In this document: positions 1 to 12,753 of the stretch, piece by piece
How the letters are laid out: each line of letters opens with the position of its first letter
Position numbering within the stretch: position 1 is the first letter of the stretch
Assembly: GCA_030248065.1 (NCBI GenBank)
Contig: JASAMV010006795.1
Span: forward strand, 50,035-114,034
From: Rhynchonema sp. JSB1_4
Taxonomy: Eukaryota > Nematoda > Chromadorea > Monhysterida > Xyalidae
Direction of reading: 5' to 3'
DNA: 64,000 bases
Notes under the pieces: generated by a model
Databases searched by the model: none
What the model saw: only the letters and a program-made list of their open reading frames with translations
Told to the model about the DNA's origin: nothing
Position numbers and translations under genes: made by a program

Positions 1-2120
1 CGCTGCTGTGGTGCTTGTTGGTTCGCTCATTGCTGTTGGCTTCAAATCAACGGAGGGAAATAATGACAAACGATGGTATTTTGCCAGAGTAGGTTTTTGG
101 TTGTTGAATTTTTGTGAGTAAGATGCAGCTTGTTTTGTGAATCATTATACGTCCTTTCCTTGCTTGTTGTGCCAAAATCTGAAATTTTATTCCAGAAATC
201 GAACATGTTCAATCAGTGGTTTGTGAAACTCGGCTGGGCGTGGACAATGGGTCTGTTGGGACCGTTTGTGTACATGACAAGTGTGGTATACAGCTCGAAT
301 CATATACGAAACATCAGACAACAATTGGCAAGATTGATTATTGCGACACTATTGTGGTGGGTTTGCAGAAGTGTCTTGATGGCTTGCAAAAATCACTGAC
401 TGAAAACGAGCAGCACCGTTTTATTGCCGATTTATGATTCTTGCTGGCTTCTTGTATGCTGTGGCAAACTGTTCCATTTTTTTCAACAAGTCTGTCCATA
501 AATGTTGAAAAGACCTGTTGACTAGAATTGCACCTCACACAATTTGAAATTCAATGACAATTGTTCCCAATTCGAATTGCGGAGATTTCACCAAAAGCGT
601 GAGGTTTTCCAGGAGCGTTTCGCAACGCGAAAAAAATTTACAGTGTGGTGGTCACAGACGAGTTGTCAGTTTGGTTAGGTGTGTCACAAACTGTGACCTG
701 GAGTTTATGGAATGTTTTTGTTTCATAATCCAATACCACACAAAATTAATGCGTTACCGAGGGCCTAGAGCCTAAATGTTGTTCACTACCTATGTAAGCA
801 TTACATGGCACCGATCGGTGTGCAATAACTAAGGGCACCCAGAAAATCAAAACGAAATGGACTGGCAGTAAGAAAAAAAGAATTTCTGCCAACACTGGCA
901 GTGACAGTGAGCTCGAATGAATGACCACAAAGCCAATAATTATGCACAGGTATTTCTGCACATCGACCTTCATCAACGTCGAGCATCGCACCGGTCAGTG
1001 CACCATCACCGATTACACGGGTGTGTCCAAACACGCATGTCAGTCGGGTGGCGGCACGTGGACGCATGGATTCGATATATCTGGTCACTGCTTCATGCTC
1101 ATCTATTTGTGTCTCATCATCAGTGAGGAGGTGAGCTAAGCTCATACGACATTCTTGTCGAACACAGCAATTCGGCTTTCAATTGTGCAGGCATTTTCAA
1201 TTGCCACATTTACTATATCCGTGCGCCTGCATGAAGGTCCCAACCCAAACAGGCTCCTTTGGATTTAAACCAACTAACTGCGTCTCACATCACAATTATT
1301 GCATGGAGACAGGCCGAATTCAAAGTAAGAGTTGCATAGCTATATAGCCAGAAACAAGCTTCATCTTTTCAATTTGCAGGTGAAAGTGTTCCGTAACTGG
1401 GATCGTATGCTGTTGTTGTTGCAAACGCCGGATGCCAAAGAGTTAGACGACATCGACAAAGATGACATCAAAACATCGGAGGAATATCACAAGGAGTACA
1501 CACCGACCATCAAGTACCTGTTCATGGCAATGGGCGCATTACATGCACTTTGGGTAAGCGGGCGTGGGTGTTTGTTATCGTTCGACGTGTCAGCAACCAA
1601 TTGTGGGAGGCAAGCGATCTAGCAAAAGTGGTGATTGGTTTCGAAAAGCGATCAATCCGCTCGTTCTTTGGCGCGCGGTCTTCAACCAGCTCAGAACCTC
1701 TGAACGGTCCCAAATCCCATGACACTATCACTAATTGAATTCTGACTATTTATAAAATAGGATGAACTGTCCGTAACTAAAAAATCGCGTGATCAATACA
1801 CACCACTTCATGTTCACACCTGCCACTATCTTGTCTTTGAGCGAAAAATCGTGCCCTTTTCGCGACTTTTGGGGTGTCAGATTGTGGCCGTTTTCCCTAA
1901 TTTTATCGAATAATGACGAACTTTGCATACTTTCCAGGACTGGATGCTTCTAATGACGGTGCTCTACTATCACACGTTGCCGCACAAAATTTTCGGCGCG
2001 GCTGTCGGTATACTTTGTTGGTTGATCACGTACAGAGGCTGGTATATGTCACGGCTATCACCTGGCCTGCCCGGACATGGACGTCTTAGGTACAGCACTT
2101 GGAGACCGAAACCGATGTGA
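1..2120 (+). CDS. fitm-2: FITM family fat-storage-inducing transmembrane protein, 5' end cut by window
   Basis: Endoplasmic-reticulum multi-pass protein of the FIT family, which in animals acts on acyl-CoA/lipid and supports lipid-droplet budding. Exons read as <1-88, 196-356, 950-1130, 1380-1553 and 1938-2120, all joining in phase, about 261 residues present. Family signatures seen: FNQWFVKLGWAWT near the N-terminal part, CTSTFINVEHRTGQC spanning the 356/950 splice, GFDISGHCF followed by an ISEE motif, and HTLPHKIFG with a final W-rich membrane segment. The order and spacing match animal FITM2. The initiating exon lies left of the window. The intron 357-949 shows nothing else recognisable. 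The symbol is given by family orthology, not by synteny. Confidence 0.88.
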
Positions 2121-2617
2121 ATCTATTGCATTTTATTATTTATTTGGTATTTTTTAATTGTTGGCCAGGTTTTACTGGTGTTATTTGAGATTGGGAATGA
2201 GGGGCGTTGTCCAAGCTGGGCTGGCCGTTCACTCCCAGCAGCAACAACAACCCCCCCCACCCCACCCCCCCACACCCCGAGGATGAGACCGTGGGGGAGT
2301 TTTGGCGCGAACTTGGGCATCGATTAACGAACAATTTTATTTGCATTATTGTTACTCCGTGTGATCTGTTTGACGAAATGGACCTCCCGACGAGCAATGG
2401 ACGGTATCGAACTCGCATAGGATCCATAGGATCAGTCATTATCTGCTAGAGCTGGAAGACATAGAGATTTGCTGGCAGTTCTAATTCCGACCACCCAGAT
2501 ATTGCCCAGACGGTACCGTAAAACAATCATCTTTTACGGTAATGGAGGTGAAAGCTACAAGCCTCTGAAAACCCAATTTCTGAATTTAATTAAGCTAAGT
2601 GCGTCCCGATTCTCATC

Positions 2618-2724
2618 GGTGGCCGTCGAAAATCCCGAAAAAATCCCGAAACGAAAAATCCCGAAAAAAAAATCCCGGGGTTTTTATTTTTCGGGATTTT
2701 TTTTCGGGATTTTCGACCCCACCC
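2618..2724. mobile_element. Tiny hAT-type MITE with AAAATCCCG words
   Basis: A 107-bp element with imperfect inverted ends (GGTGGCCGTCGAAAATCCCG at left; right end complementary from the GTCGAAAATCCCG core). It is filled by repeats of the word AAAATCCCG and its complement, and flanked by identical 8-bp copies TTCTCATC at 2610-2617 and 2725-2732. An 8-bp duplication is the hAT-superfamily signature. Confidence 0.72.
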
Positions 2725-2732
2725 TTCTCATC

Positions 2733-3314
2733 ACATTCGCGAAGAACTGATCATCTGAGCAAGATTGAGACCGTCCCACAGTGTTTTGCATTTCCCACTG
2801 TACCATATCCTTTCCAATCAACCATTCTATTTTTTTGATATGTGCACTTTTCCCTTCATGTGCTTTGGTCAAGGTGCCATTACGTGGTGTTTTCTGGATA
2901 TGCAGCTGTTTCCTGGCTGACTGGTCTAAAATTTTAGTCTTATTTTTGTTCCATGATTTGTGCCTTCCTTTTTCATGAAATATCGTTAATTTGTGTGACA
3001 CAATTCGACTGTGGTTTTTACGAAGAATCTTCACGGCTTTATTGAGCTGGTCTGCTCTTCAATGCAACCAATAAAAAGCTTTGGTGATGATAAAGATAGA
3101 CGTGAAGAAAAGCAAAAAAGTGAGATCACAGGAACCTTTGAGGCACATGATTTTCAAAAGTTATTGCAAGTGTCCATGATGAGCAACTTAGCAGACTGGT
3201 TCGTCTTGGCTGATCAGGCAGTGCCGAACATACGATATTGAAAAATGGAACGGATTTACAGCAGTATAAAGCCTGAGTCGGCAAGGCGAATGTAACATTC
3301 ACTTTTGTTATGCA
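2733..3314. other. Intergenic spacer
   Basis: I see no coding exon, repeat or RNA gene here. It separates the 3' ends of two convergent genes, FITM (+) and the methyltransferase (-). Confidence 0.5.
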
Positions 3315-6300
3315 TTATAATTCTTCCAACACCCAAAGCACGTTACCCTGATAGCCGGACTCTGCCTCGGACTGAGTTGCGTCTGGTGGTATGAAACGAC
3401 GCTGTGTGCGCATTTCGTATGCCACGTAGCCTGAGTGGGAAGGTATACTGCGGGTTCGGCTTCACATTATGAAACATCAGCCAGTCGATTTACCCATTTC
3501 GTGCAGCATTCGCACCATGGCATTCACGCACTGGCCATGTGCCATGGTGTGATAGCCCCATTCTGTTATTAGTTTATCCACATTGAATCTGCAAATTGTC
3601 TGTCTTGGTATTTGGTGAAATAATTATCAAATTTACAAGTACGCGAGAAAACATACTTTTTGAAGAACTCGCTAGCCCCTGCTTGCTGGCTCAGGCAACG
3701 ACATTCGTGTGACTCGATGTCGACCAGCAGCAGCACGTGTTTGGTTTGGATCAGTGGACTGAGATCGTTCAGTTTGATTGTTTGCATCTGAGTGAGAATT
3801 GTTTGAATTATTTTTCGTTATCATGATTGTCATTTCGTACTTGACACGAGATATTTGTGGGTTTTTCTATTGTGTTTGTCCAAAAGCCTCTAGTTTGAGG
3901 TCATCTGTGGCGATCGTAAGAAAGCAATAACGACAGGTGATTGGATTGGACCTGCTGCGCTCGTGTGACCAACGCAGATCCGATTCGATTGCCAACGACA
4001 CAAAACTGTCGCCAATTTTTTGTCTAAATGATAAAAACCTGCGAAGGACAGCAGCTAACCTCGACCAAATGCTTCTTCCTTTTCTTCACATGCGTTGACA
4101 GCACGCGCGTGCCACCATGATTTGCAGGGTCGACGATCATAGTTGCCAGTCGTCGAGTGTCCGACACTGCGTGTTGCACTAGCGTGAATTGCAGGGTGGG
4201 GTGTTGCTGGAAAATACAATCTGAGTTTTCCACCTTGAGCCCCCGACGGCTGCAAGTGTAATTGATGGAAGGTCTGCCAGAAGGACGCCTTCCGTTCATA
4301 ACTGTCGAGGCTCCAAGTGGAATATGCTGCTTTTTTAAAACTCGGTTGACGTTTTTAACTGGGTATAAACCCAGATGACGATCTGCATTCGTCGTTAATG
4401 GGCTTCGTCCTTTCTTCATTATGTGATCTGATCGAATTGATGCAATATCTCCGATGTGCAAACTTATTTTAGGCGCACCCGTGTCTTGAAGCCATTTCTC
4501 TGGTAAGCCTTGACGATTTGTTTGCAGTTTTGCTCAATGGGTTCCACAGCCACGACATGCATGCCCAATGCCCGTGCATACAACGCGTGTGTGCCGATGT
4601 GCGCACCAATGTTCACAAAGGTGACGTCCGTCTTGTAGCTGGATGCTGTGTCCTGCAAATCATGACACCTTTCTGGCGTCTGTGTCGGTGCTAGATGAGT
4701 GTCTGGTGCATTCGCGCTGACGATGAGCCAGTGCACCGAAAACGGTGTCTGTGAAAACAGTACCCACAAACCAAAAACCCGCGGCATAACTGTTCTCGAA
4801 GGTCATATCGACCTGGGCACCCACGGTACCCATGGTACCCACCATGCAAAAGATAGGAGGCAGATTTTCCAAAAAACGCAGAAATAAGATTTGAAATTAC
4901 AGGGTGTCAACTAAATATGTCCACGTGTATTCGGCATTTGCATCATTATCATTTTCACACTTACGCCGTAGTCGGCATGCATGTGCATGCAAGCGCATGC
5001 GCATTTCGACCTGGGTGCCCAGGGTACCCACGCTTTTTTCGCGAACATATCGACCTGGGTACCCAGGGTACCCAGGCTTGTGGCGTAGACCCTGTAGCTG
5101 GGTACCATGGGTACCCAGGTCGCCACGGTTTATCGAAGCGTGCAGTTTGGCCGAATTCGCACTGCATGCGCGTTTGCGCGTCATCCTGCAATACTTCAAC
5201 ACTACATGCTGACGCGCAAACACGCACGATTTGAGCTTCAGTTCGTATCGGTTTCTTCATCCAAGACCAAATTCTGCAAGCCGAATAAATTTTCAGAAAC
5301 GCACCTTCAAAACCTCCAACACATTGCCCTCCCAGTATCCACTCTGTCTGAGCGCGACCGACACAAACTTATCCGTCTTGCTATCGTAAGGACACACGAT
5401 GAACGAGGGCACGGTTTTGGTCGGGATACATTCGGGCTCAGCCGTACCTGACGCAGGGAAACATTGTCGTTTTTTGCAACAAGTACCATGACATCGCCAA
5501 GCTCGAATATCCGGATGCGTGAGACGGTCCAAACAGCAAAGTTCCTGGGGGTTCTTGTGTATGTTCTCGTAAGCTTTGCAACTTCCTAAAAGAAGGTACA
5601 TACTTATTCCGTGGAATTAAAACTTCACGAGGGAGCTATGTACAGTACACTAACAACCCGATTGCCAGCGACTGTAATAGGTGAAGCCACCCGCGGCGAT
5701 TGCTGCTTCCAATTTGTCGACCCTTTAGAGAAAGTCAGATCATGGAAGGCTGGATTAACTCACGACACTACTTTGAGTTGCTCCGTCCGCTGGGGTTGAT
5801 TCCAGAATTAACCAGGCCAAACACTGCTCAGCCAACCAGATAAAGCGGAGTGCACACGAACAACGAAAGTTGCGCAAGATCGCTCATTATCATAAAAGTG
5901 CAAGTATAACATGCAATGGTTTGGTCGCAGTGGAGAATCTCGTTTGCCGTTTCCCTCACTCTTTTCTATCCGGGAGCACCAACCCGGAAGAGTCCTTGGT
6001 CTTGTGTGGAGTTCATGCACCTGGACATCTATGGTACGGACGATTTGGGTCTGGTACATTTTCTTGCAAAAACCAAAGTCCGAATAACCGTTCACATCAA
6101 AGATTTCCGCCAACCGGTGTCATTTCCTTCCTCCGTGTTTGACGGCGATGCCAGTTTCAACTTCTCACTCGTGAAATCCAAGTCCAGATCAAAAATCGCG
6201 AGCGCGACCGGCGGTTCTTGCACTGGAGCCGGTGGTGACAGCAGGTCGGGCACCGGCATGGGCGCCGGCTCAACCATGTTGGCACTGTGTTTTGACGAGT

Positions 6301-6430
6301 TTGCGAATCGAACGTGGTTCAATGTTTGGTCGATTGTTCGCTTGCGATGCACCATTTGTGACAGGAGCAGAAAGAATGTCACATAGCCCGTCAGAAGCAG
6401 ACCAACGCGGCACGTACGCACACCGGCCAT
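3315..6430 (-). CDS. FkbM-type SAM-dependent methyltransferase, type II membrane protein
   Basis: Predicted lumenal or secreted-pathway methyltransferase of the FkbM/Methyltransf_21 type common in nematodes. Exons (minus order): 6430-6169, 6028-5960 (this junction is tentative), 5585-5305, 4652-4479, 4206-4060, 3787-3657, 3588-3494, 3430-3315; phases agree and total about 424 residues. The N-terminus has a short basic stretch then one membrane anchor (GLLLTGYVTFFLLL). A Cys-rich stem and the FIVCPYDSKTDKFVSVAL block follow. The SAM-binding loop is FVNIGAHIGTHALYARALG with VVAVEP; later come the LVDIESHE acidic motif and EWGYHTMAHG. The usual D of motif I is N here. The product and acceptor are unknown. 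A second divergent family member lies at 32.3-34.5 kb. Confidence 0.75.
4806..5125. repeat. GGTACC-centred palindromic word cluster in an intron
   Basis: Four or more copies of a word close to CGACCTGGGTACCCAGGGTA occur at about 4806, 5006, 5049 and, inverted, 5098-5123, inside the intron between exons 5305 and 4652 of the methyltransferase gene. The outer copies face each other, suggesting one or two small foldback elements. I could not assign a clean target duplication. Confidence 0.6.
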
Positions 6431-6818
6431 GACTTCTTCGGCGATAGTTTTTCCTTATTGTTCAGAAATTACAAGTCTCATGTGTGCTTCGAACTCTGCG
6501 ACTGGTTTATCCAGTATATTCTCAATTCGAAAAACTAAGTCAAGAGTCAAAACGTTCTGGAGCTTTCTTAGGACCGGAAATAGACAGCAAACCAGACTTC
6601 CACTTGCCGTAAAACAACGTTCAGGTCAGTATTACGAGGTAGTTTTAGACAGCAGTCAGCCGCATTTGGGAGGCATAGCGGCGCAAGATGGAGTTTTTAG
6701 TGGCGTATGTACTGTATGTGGCATCCTGGCCGTACTGTCGACCGAGCTTCAAGCTTTATGGGATAGGCACGTGGCTTTGTTTCGGTTTCGGACCCATTGT
6801 GCTGCTGCTTTATCATCA

Positions 6819-6849
<31 letters not shown>

Positions 6850-7270
6850 CTGGTTCTGGGCCAAGCATCAGAAATGCGCATTAGCAAGGCTTATTTATTC
6901 TGAATCAATATGACGTAGCACACGTGTGCATGCCTGCTGAGAGTTTCATCATGCGCGACATAACCATCACAGCAGTGTGTCCGTTTCGTCCTGTGTTCAC
7001 AGACGCGCGGTGCACTAGGACGTCGTCGTCAGTGCTGAATACACCGAATGACTGCGCGACCCCAAAAAGTGACCCATGATTGTTGTGAGAATTATAACAC
7101 GCGTAACCACATACAGTAAGCAGCAATTTATTTGCAACGTTTCGCCAGCTTCAAGCGGGCTTCTTCAGAGAGAACATCGCGCACTTCAAACATTTGTAAA
7201 GTGGCCCATCTCGCACGTATGTATATGTATATATACATAACAACTATTGTCCAATATATTTCTTATCACT
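6431..7270. other. Intergenic spacer with (GT)n microsatellite
   Basis: A (GT)n run lies at about 6819-6846. A stretch near 6970-7045 resembles one near 39245-39325 (shared words around TTTCACAGAC and GGTGCAC), so it is probably a dispersed repeat. I see no exon that I can defend. Confidence 0.45.
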
Positions 7271-9422
7271 CTAAACAGATCGTGCTGGTGCAATGATTTT
7301 GTGCTTGCTGGCACATTTTGTGATGATGACCATTCCAATCTTCTTCAACACCCTCAGCCATCCCTGTTGTACTTCGTGTGACAGCAACGTCAGGACGTAA
7401 GGATTCTGGCATTCGTAGAACGCACTCAGCACAATGAACACAATTGCGAAGTATGGCGAGGTACTTTTCGGAAGTGAGAGCAGCTGGAAAACAGGACAGG
7501 TTCGTGCTTAGAGCACGTGAGCTTTGTGTTATCCCATGCGAAAGGCATGACTACAAGACGTGCAGTAGGAGTATCTGATCTGGTTAATATTCATAAAAGC
7601 AAAACAATCACTAAACCAACCACAGTCATCCAATAGATGAGCACATTTACGGTGGGCAGGGCCAGTATAAATCCGGCAACGGTCAATCGCACCGTCGCTT
7701 TGTCAAATTCAACGTTGTTCGGGTATTTTCGTGGCAGAAGCTGTTGATTGGCCTGTGAAATAATTTCAAGTAAATGAAGTTCAAATTTCAATTGGAGAAA
7801 TTGACTAAAACTTCTGGCAAACAGCGAAGCAACTTTCAAGATTGGTTGGCTTGTATCGCTTTGCTTGATACCTTTCGTCGTAGGTGATTCCAAATGGTTG
7901 AATAACACGCCAAGCACGCAACGAATGTGGCGATGGACATGACCTGTGTACAAATAAGATGTGATGGTGGCTAATTATCAGAATACAAAGTACCATTGCG
8001 TAATATTGAAATTTAGTCAAACCGAGCTGGTTACAACTTCAATTGTGTACCAGGGATCTTGCAACTGATTAATGAACGAGCCCTGAAAATACCAGTTTTA
8101 GGATTTTTGACCTGTAAACTTTGCCAAAATATTGAACATTGTAACCTGCTCAACGTGTGCATCAGTCAAGTAAGTGTTGTTGATTGGCTCGAAGCGTCCC
8201 GGCCACTCAATTTGAATATTCAGTCCAAAACTTTGCCACGAACAAACGCAGGCAAGAAACAAGTTGATGCACAACACTTTGTTAATGTGAGCCGCCCAAC
8301 GCTGGAATAAATGAATGCAGATAATTTGTTTTGTTTGCTGTCCGTTTAGTTTACATCGGAAATAGATTAAGCCACCATGTATGTACTGTACATAGTTGTC
8401 GAATTGGTCCGGAATTTTTTAATTACAGGCAGCCCCTGGAGCTATTTTCGATAGTAGATCCTAGCGCTCTATTCGGTAATCGGTGGTGAGAAATAAATTT
8501 TTGAAAATAATTTTTTTTCCAAAGCCCGGGATTTCCAACAATCTGTCGAATGGAACCCAATCTGTCGAATAGCCCCATGGGATTCTGTTGGAACAGTTTC
8601 CGAATACAGCCCCACCGCGGGGCTTTATTCGCGGGGAACAATAACCGGAAATCAACTGCATCAACCAACGCTCGCATGTGTTGCTGGACTGAGAACGGCC
8701 GTGCAACGATTCAAGGCTATTGACACGACGAGCAGATAATTGAGCTGAAAGCGACAGGTTGGTTATTTGTGAAGAAGAATTGAAAGTAACGAAACAAGCT
8801 TGAAATTGGGGTGAAACCGACTTTCAAAGCAACGCCAGCACAATAATCTTGGCAGCGCATCCAGTACAAGTCATACGTAAATATAGTCTCACGAACTGAC
8901 ACCTTTCAAGACAGCAAAACTTAATGAAAAATATATTTTTTTATAAATGAACAATTAATTTTAGACGTAAATGATTGACAGGCTCACCTGACCAGCCAAA
9001 AATACCCAAAGACTGTTGAGTTTGTGATACATAGTCAAACAGAGGTCGCAAACGCCAGTCCACAGGATCAGTGTGAAACATGGTGATTGCAAGGCCAGAC
9101 CCTGAGTTTGTAATTTGCCGTTTTTGTCGTCTAATAGTAACTGTACATGGAAATGGATGTCTTGTTAGCTACACACACTCTTCAATTCCACTCGCCCATC
9201 TTGAGTCACACACAAATTGCGTTTAGCATTTCAATAAGTCAGGGACTTAATGTTTCTTGTTTCAACCATAACTGACTTACATACCGATTTCAGATTCGTC
9301 GGCGGATAGCGGCGATTCCATAGGATCATAAGCAAAAAAGGAATGTAGACAAAGATAGTAACATCACGCCACCATTGTGTTGCAAGCCAAACCACACCAA
9401 GTATCGACACAATAATGCTCAT
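7271..9422 (-). CDS. Srv-like serpentine 7TM chemoreceptor
   Basis: Nematode-specific seven-transmembrane receptor, expected at the sensory cilium membrane. Nine exons read on the minus strand: 9422-9285, 9140-8988, 8895-8842, 8744-8670, 8301-8146, 8082-8035, 7943-7872, 7752-7621, 7483-7271; every junction is phase 0 and the product is 346 residues. TM1 starts MSIIVSILGVVW; TM3 ends in LNYLLVVSIALNRCTAVLSP, aligning with the LSLNRYTAVAKP of the second receptor in this window. The C-terminal TM7 block is YECQNPYVLTLLS, matching GQNPFVVTLLA there. The short third exon and its weak donor are the least certain. The ligand is unknown. Confidence 0.8.
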
Positions 9423-9879
9423 TTTTTAAAATTTGCACTAAAATTCGAAAGTAGCCCAATGTAGACTTCTCTTGGAGATGTAATATATGAATTTGAAAGA
9501 AAAACAAGTTTCTGCTGGAACAATGGTGCTACTAAACAAGCACTATGAGACACGGGACTGATCAGAGTTATTTGTCACCAGACGGTGCAGTAGCATGAAC
9601 AGAAAGTCATGCCATGTCATGAAGGAAAACCAAGAACCACAAGCGTTAGTCATTCATTATGCAAAGTCATGCAAAAGAAATAACCTGGTGTAACGCCAGA
9701 CGGTAAAAAAAGAACAGTGTGCTCACGTGATCCAGTCATGGTACTTAACATGACAGAAAAAACACAAAAAAGTGACACTGCCCACACACAATGGGTCAAA
9801 AGTGATTTAAGCAAATTGGTTACTATTTTGCCATTGTCGTAAACACACTACAAACAACTACTCCGCTGCGCCGCTGTCA
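9423..9879. other. Intergenic spacer
   Basis: I see no exon or repeat structure. It separates the Srv-like gene from the small secreted protein pair. Confidence 0.4.
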
Positions 9880-10615
9880 TCATTGCACATAATCCATGGG
9901 AATCTTGATCAACAATCCAGCTTTCTTGCACAATTTGCAGTCCAAACCACCATCCTTACAGGCCACGCGGCAACCTGAGAGCAACCGTTTTGCATTATCG
10001 TTTCGTTTTTTTTTCGATAAGAGTACTGTATCTCTGTTCATGTGATGCGTTAAAGCGAAGCTAACAATTTCCGTTCCATGACAAATGTGAAGAGGATTTA
10101 TTCGCGATTTGGTTCAAGACAGAAAGCTGTTCATCCTGAATTTAATGCAACCCTCCAAGCCTTTTCGAATAGTCCACGCGAGTTGCTGCTTTGCACTGCC
10201 GTGTTCCCACAGCCTCTCCTTCGTCTCATACAGATGATTTGCCAAATAGATGATTTCGTCTCCACCTGAAGGACAGGAAGAAGATTTTGGGTTACGTTTG
10301 GGCTACGGTATCGGTCTGGCAACCGATAGAATCGAACTGCGCTTAAGCAGTGAGCGAAAGCACATATAAATGAAAAGATTGAAAATATACATTCTCAAAA
10401 CACCAAAACAAGTGCAATCGTATGTACATGAACTTACTCAACTTTCCCCAGGCCGTATTGACGATTGAGTTGATTTCAGCCAACTTCAACCGGCGATTAT
10501 CGTGTTTGTGCATATTCTTGCCATACGCGTCACCGATTTGTTTGACAAGATCTGATCGTCTGTAGCACATAACGCACGCAGTCAGAAAGATGAACGGTGG
10601 CAGAATTCTTAGCAT
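9880..10615 (-). CDS. Small secreted protein, unrecognised family, copy A
   Basis: I do not recognise this family. Exons 10615-10438, 10265-10152 and 9974-9880 join in phase 1 at both junctions to give 128 residues. The start was chosen at the Met preceding a hydrophobic leader (MLRILPPFIFLTACVMC), which looks like a signal peptide; an in-frame upstream Met would spoil it. Conserved with copy B: the DNRRL motif, an AWGKL block, a LANHLYE block, QLAW, and a tail with cysteines spaced C-x3-C-x6-C-x2-C (CRVACKDGGLDCKLC). The first exon has exactly the same length (178 nt) as in copy B, and introns fall at the same sites, so the two are tandem duplicates. The function is unknown. Confidence 0.72.
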
Positions 10616-10756
10616 GATCTCAATATGATCGCACTTCTTTTTGTGATCGTCCACGCTGTGAGCGATGCTGTTTGCTACAGCTAACAGCTACGTTGATAAA
10701 AATATATTCCAATGAAAATGTTTTGTAATGACAGAAGCAGTTAGATCTCAAAGGGT

Positions 10757-11281
10757 GGAATTCACAAAACAAAGTCAGCTCAACGTCAAAGTTCAAAGTC
10801 AGATGTTTCGGTGACGCTGGTTCGTGCAGCAGACGCGATTTTATAAACGAAGGGCCACCTTCGACGCGTTAATGTGAAAGACTGGATGCCACTCTCGCCA
10901 AAATATTATTTTAGGAATGTAACACAAGCATTTGGGAGGAGTATTTCAGAGTTTCATGAAGTTCTCGAAAGAAGCAAAGAAACGAACAGGAGATTACCCA
11001 ATGGCCGTGCAAAAAAATTTGACTGCAGTCAATGATCGCAATATTATCTCGATACCATTGGTCTGAAATTACAATAGCTCAGAAATAATCCTCAACGCTT
11101 ATGCTACATCCTTAAAATAGCGGTATCCCGAGAAACACGCATTCAACCACCAGTCATATTCGACCCTTCGTTGAGAAAATCGCGTTTGTTGCATCAGTCA
11201 GCTTGACGCTGAAGCTTCTAACTTTGAACTTTGACACTTTGAGCTTGACAGTGAGCTTGACTTTGTTTTGCGGATTCCACC
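10757..11281. repeat. Foldback repeat with GGTGGAATTC ends
   Basis: Left end (about 10757-10800) reads GGTGGAATTCACAAAACAAA and the right end (about 11222-11281) is its imperfect complement. Both are built from short words such as AGCTTGAC and TTTGAAC. A partial copy lies at about 29000-29139, and an end-like fragment near 43110. It is non-coding, and I found no clear target duplication. Confidence 0.6.
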
Positions 11282-11805
11282 AAATATGGTTAATATACGT
11301 CACCAGGAAGAGAGGAGCTTGTATGATTGAGATGTTTTGGAAGTTTTCAAGCCATACGTGACGGTAAAATATATGTAGATCAGCAGTGTGCATAGGAGGG
11401 AACCACACAGAAGAAAAATATGAAAAACACGTGCGTGGGTTTAGCAATTTCACGCCCGCTTTCCTGTATTGTGGTGGGCCAGATAACATCTCACCGGTTT
11501 TGAAAGTAGTGGGAATGGAAACACGTTACACTCATATTTTGCTTCACACAAACAAGCTCTTAATGAAACGATCCTATTTCGCAATCACTTTTATTTCACA
11601 GGAATGCCCGTAAATGTTGTGAATATACAGTACTCGAGCCTATATTCCTATAATCTTCACCACACGGATCTCAGATCGATCTCTATAAAGCACAAATGTC
11701 AATAAGCACGATCATGTGAAACATCAGCAAATTAATACCCCGACCACAAGAAAGTTGACTGGTCGTGAACATTCAATTTGCAAATAAATCCAATCCTCTG
11801 CGACT
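11282..11805. other. Intergenic spacer between the paralogous pair
   Basis: I see nothing I can support here. Short open frames lack splice or family support. Confidence 0.35.
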
Positions 11806-12753
11806 TCAAAAATACAGGCCAACAGTTTTGCACGACGGGCAAGCCGTGCTGCGTTCGGCGCACATATTGCGGCAACCTGCATACGCATTCTAAGCTGTAT
11901 GTGCATACATGCATACGTGCATCAGATAAAGCTGTCCTGAGAACAAGGACAGCTTTTCTGTGAATTCTCAATCCACCTTCAGTAGTTCTCTTCTCACAAC
12001 ACTGGTCGACTGTCGGACAAAAGTCAATCTTGCCCCTGTGTGGTGCGGTCGATACGACAAACGGGATATGTGGCCCCTGGCCGGTCACGTTGTTTTTGCG
12101 TACAGATACGATTGAGGTAATCCGACCTATTTTGTTGTTCCACGCCAACTGCTCTTCGACGACGCCTCGTTCCCACGTCTTGTATTTGTCCTCGTACAAC
12201 AAGTTCGCCAACTTCGTGATGCCGTCCACATCTGTGACAAAATATTGCACGATTGTCAAGCACAAAAGGCGTCCCGTCCCGCTTTTTTCAAATCTTTGAG
12301 CGTGGCTTCACTTACGATGTGATAAACCTTTGAAAACGGTGTGGCAAAAAAATGATGGAAGGATCATCATGCGGTGCGGTCTATAAATGGCGACCGACTT
12401 CTTCTGACAGAAAATATCGAACCAGAAGAACCACATGAAGGAAAACGGCGTTTGTGGTCCGCCCAGATGGAAACTGATATTTTGCTGCATGCTTCCTGCC
12501 CACCTGGTTTGGTTCGGGCATTTATGAGTTCAAACAGGACATGATCCGGCTAAACCTGTGCCAGACAGGACTTACGCAATTTGCCCCATGATTTGTTGAC
12601 GATTTCGATGATCTGCTCAAGTGTCAGTCGACGGTTGTCATACGGATGCAGCACTTTGCCGTACGATCGAGCCAGCGAATCGATCAGACTCGATTTATCG
12701 GAAGCAAGACCGCACGCGATCACGGCGCTGAGAAGCAGAAAGATTCGGTTCAT
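11806..12753 (-). CDS. Small secreted protein, unrecognised family, copy B
   Basis: Paralogue of the gene at 9880-10615. Exons 12753-12576, 12231-12127 and 11876-11806 join in phase 1 to give 117 residues. The signal peptide is MNRIFLLLSAVIACGLA. Shared with copy A: YDNRRL, SWGKL, LANLLYE, QLAW and a cysteine tail with identical spacing C-x3-C-x6-C-x2-C (CRNMCAERSTACPSC). The tail after the last Cys is shorter than in A. The first intron contains a short open frame at 12308-12490 that is skipped by the in-phase join and has no counterpart in copy A. A role outside the cell is inferred only from the signal peptide and cysteines. Confidence 0.72.

Noticed and set aside
4899..5234. Several overlapping frames of about 100 residues on both strands
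   Set aside because: They arise from palindromic GGTACC words in an intron of the methyltransferase gene.
12308..12490. Extra exon in the secreted protein copy B
   Set aside because: Joining 12576 directly to 12231 keeps phase and aligns with copy A; the frame at 12308 has no counterpart there.
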